From Mycolicibacterium neoaurum VKM Ac-1815D (GTDB taxonomy: Bacteria > Actinomycetota > Actinomycetes > Mycobacteriales > Mycobacteriaceae), in NCBI RefSeq assembly GCF_000317305.3, contig NC_023036.2, positions 1,240,001-1,304,000 of the forward strand: 64,000 nucleotides of DNA, written 5' to 3'. The translations under genes and the position numbers were made by a program. Below are positions 62,927 to 64,000 of this stretch, in pieces (the stretch's first letter is position 1; every line of letters begins with the position of its first letter). The notes under the pieces were generated by a model. It saw nothing but the letters and a program-made list of their open reading frames with translations. It did no database searches and was not told the origin of the DNA.

Positions 62927-63060
62927 TGTGCGACGAAGGTATTCGGGCCACTCGGTCCAGGCGCGACACGAGATGGCGCTCAATCGGGCAGATTGAACGC
63001 TATTTGCCCACTGACGACGTCGTAAAATACGCGGCAAGTCTGACAGGTGTGGGGGCATGA
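62923..63060 (+). CDS. possible 45-residue protein coupled to the glycosylphosphotransferase gene
   Basis: The frame starts at GTG 62923 inside the end of the previous one and ends at a TGA that overlaps the next ATG as ATGA (63057-63060). The product is basic and polar (IRATRSRRDTRWRSIGQIER). No family is recognised. Its value may lie only in coupling translation into the next gene. Confidence 0.3.
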   Translation: MMCDEGIRATRSRRDTRWRSIGQIERYLPTDDVVKYAASLTGVGA

Positions 63061-64000
63061 CCGTAGTAGATCCCTCGAGGGCCGCTCGGCATCGTGACAA
63101 GAAGGCGCCGCAAGGCTCGCCGAAGACGACCGTCTTGGCATCGGATATCACTATTAGTCGCGCTGAGGCTGTCGCAAACCAACTCGTGGCAGGACCTCTC
63201 CCCGTAGCGAGCAGCGTTTGCGCTTCGAACAACAGTCTCTTGAGTGAGACTGAACGGCCGCAGCGGCGCTACTTCCAGCGTGTTCGTGCGTGGATGGTGG
63301 TACCGGTCGTCGATTTCCTGATGCTGATCGCTCCACTGATGTGGCGTCCGCCCCAGCCGCTGACGGTTCTTACGATGGCAGTACTGGGCACTCTTCTGCT
63401 TTCAGGCGGAGCAAGATATGTTGCACCTCTTCATCTCAGCGTCCTGGATGAACTCCCGACGATCGTCACTCGACTGCTTGCAACAGTGGCGGCTGTTGCG
63501 ACCGTGGTATTGCATCTCCACGCCAAGCCGCAGGTGCTGATCTTTCTCGAAACCGCTTGTCAAGCTGTAGCTCTCGTCGTTGTAGGACGTGTCGTTACTA
63601 CTCGCCTGGTCGCATTCGCGAGGCGTTCTGGAATTGTGCGACACCCAACGGTTCTCATTGGCGGCGGTCCGACTGCGGCTGAACTGGCGCGCACACTGTC
63701 CGAGCACCGTGACTACGGCCTCGCGCCTGTTGGATACGTCGATGATTGTGCCGACTCGCCGGCGGCCGGGGTGATCCCACGTATGGGTCGCCTCGACGAT
63801 TTGGACATCGCGATGATCACCAGCGGAGCTGACACCATTCTTGTCGCCGACGGTGACTTCGATGAGCGTGCTTTGATCGAAGCGGTGCGGTCGAAGGTGG
63901 GACTAACAGCGGAGTTGCTTGTTGTACCTCGCCTCCACCATTTTCATACGTTGACAGGAACCGCCGACCATATCGGCTCTATCCCGATCATGCGGATTCG
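63057..64000 (+). CDS. polyprenyl-phosphate sugar-1-phosphate transferase, 3' end outside window
   Basis: The frame is open from ATG 63057 to the last base, giving 314 residues without a stop. A polar N-terminus of about 75 residues is followed by four membrane helices (from VVPVVDFLMLIAPLMW to about residue 185). A Rossmann-like CoA_binding_3 domain then follows (HPTVLIGGGPTAAELARTLS; VGYVDDCADSP; ADTILVADGDFDE) and ends at IGSIPIMRI, where the family's membrane re-entrant catalytic part should begin. This is the WbaP/CpsE type that starts exopolysaccharide repeat units on undecaprenyl or decaprenyl phosphate. The catalytic domain is outside the window. Confidence 0.85.
   Translation, partial: MTVVDPSRAARHRDKKAPQGSPKTTVLASDITISRAEAVANQLVAGPLPVASSVCASNNSLLSETERPQRRYFQRVRAWMVVPVVDFLMLIAPLMWRPPQPLTVLTMAVLGTLLLSGGARYVAPLHLSVLDELPTIVTRLLATVAAVATVVLHLHAKPQVLIFLETACQAVALVVVGRVVTTRLVAFARRSGIVRHPTVLIGGGPTAAELARTLSEHRDYGLAPVGYVDDCADSPAAGVIPRMGRLDDLDIAMITSGADTILVADGDFDERALIEAVRSKVGLTAELLVVPRLHHFHTLTGTADHIGSIPIMRI

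Overview
The window is a high-GC actinobacterial chromosome segment, almost certainly from a rapidly growing mycobacterium (Mycolicibacterium-like). The grounds are gene content and order: menJ-grcC1-htpX-gpsA-yajQ-tRNA-Tyr near the left, and recC-recB-recD, an echA3-like gene, a glyoxalase-II-like gene, rpmG, hadA-hadB-hadC, tRNA-Trp, secE-nusG-rplK-rplA towards the right. These match two blocks of the Mycobacterium tuberculosis map from memory (around Rv0561c-Rv0566c and Rv0629c-Rv0641). Here they sit about 20 kb apart with different genes between them. Mycolic-acid dehydratases, cutinase, an RbpA homologue, many GTG/TTG starts and many leaderless-looking promoters (TANNNT six to eight bases before the start codon) agree with this.

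Layout. 1-6.3 kb: a CobW-type GTPase fragment, an NmrA-like reductase, a lipid acyltransferase, a small catabolic operon (class II aldolase plus DapA-like lyase) with a divergent XRE-cupin regulator and a visible operator, a nucleoside phosphorylase, and a regulator with two TetR DNA-binding domains. 6.3-12.9 kb: menaquinone reductase, polyprenyl diphosphate synthase, HtpX, a nuclease-like gene bracketed by a 55-bp palindrome, a secreted protein, GpsA, YajQ and tRNA-Tyr. 13.3-26 kb: cell-envelope and signalling genes, including two secreted proteins, an RbpA paralogue, an OafA-type acyltransferase, a diguanylate cyclase, TspO, an 804-residue membrane protein with a kinase-like middle, and a Ser/Thr kinase fused to an extracellular solute-binding domain. 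26-33.8 kb: NYN nuclease, DesA3-like desaturase, CsbD-like protein, GAF-ANTAR regulator and a three-gene glycan operon (glycosyltransferase, alpha/alpha-barrel protein, GH130).

33.8-42 kb holds recD, recB and recC, overlapping by four bases at each junction. 42-52 kb holds a DMT exporter and a MocR regulator whose start codons overlap on opposite strands, an enoyl-CoA hydratase, membrane and secreted proteins, an MBL hydrolase, an NsrR-flavohaemoglobin pair, and a second nuclease-like gene also bracketed by palindromes. 52.3-57 kb is the conserved translation, mycolate and secretion block. From about 57.2 kb the sequence enters a dTDP-rhamnose and exopolysaccharide locus (rmlA, rmlB, a fused rmlC-rmlD, a phosphatase pair, and a polyprenyl-phosphate glycosylphosphotransferase cut by the window end). 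By eye this part is richer in A+T after about 61.7 kb.

The most unusual structure is the repeated association of DUF559-type (Vsr-like) endonuclease genes with long perfect palindromes. Two such genes 41 kb apart each end inside or directly against a palindrome and have another one upstream. A solitary copy resembling the second palindrome family lies near gpsA. Sequence alone cannot show whether this is a mobile palindrome-nuclease module, but it deserves testing.
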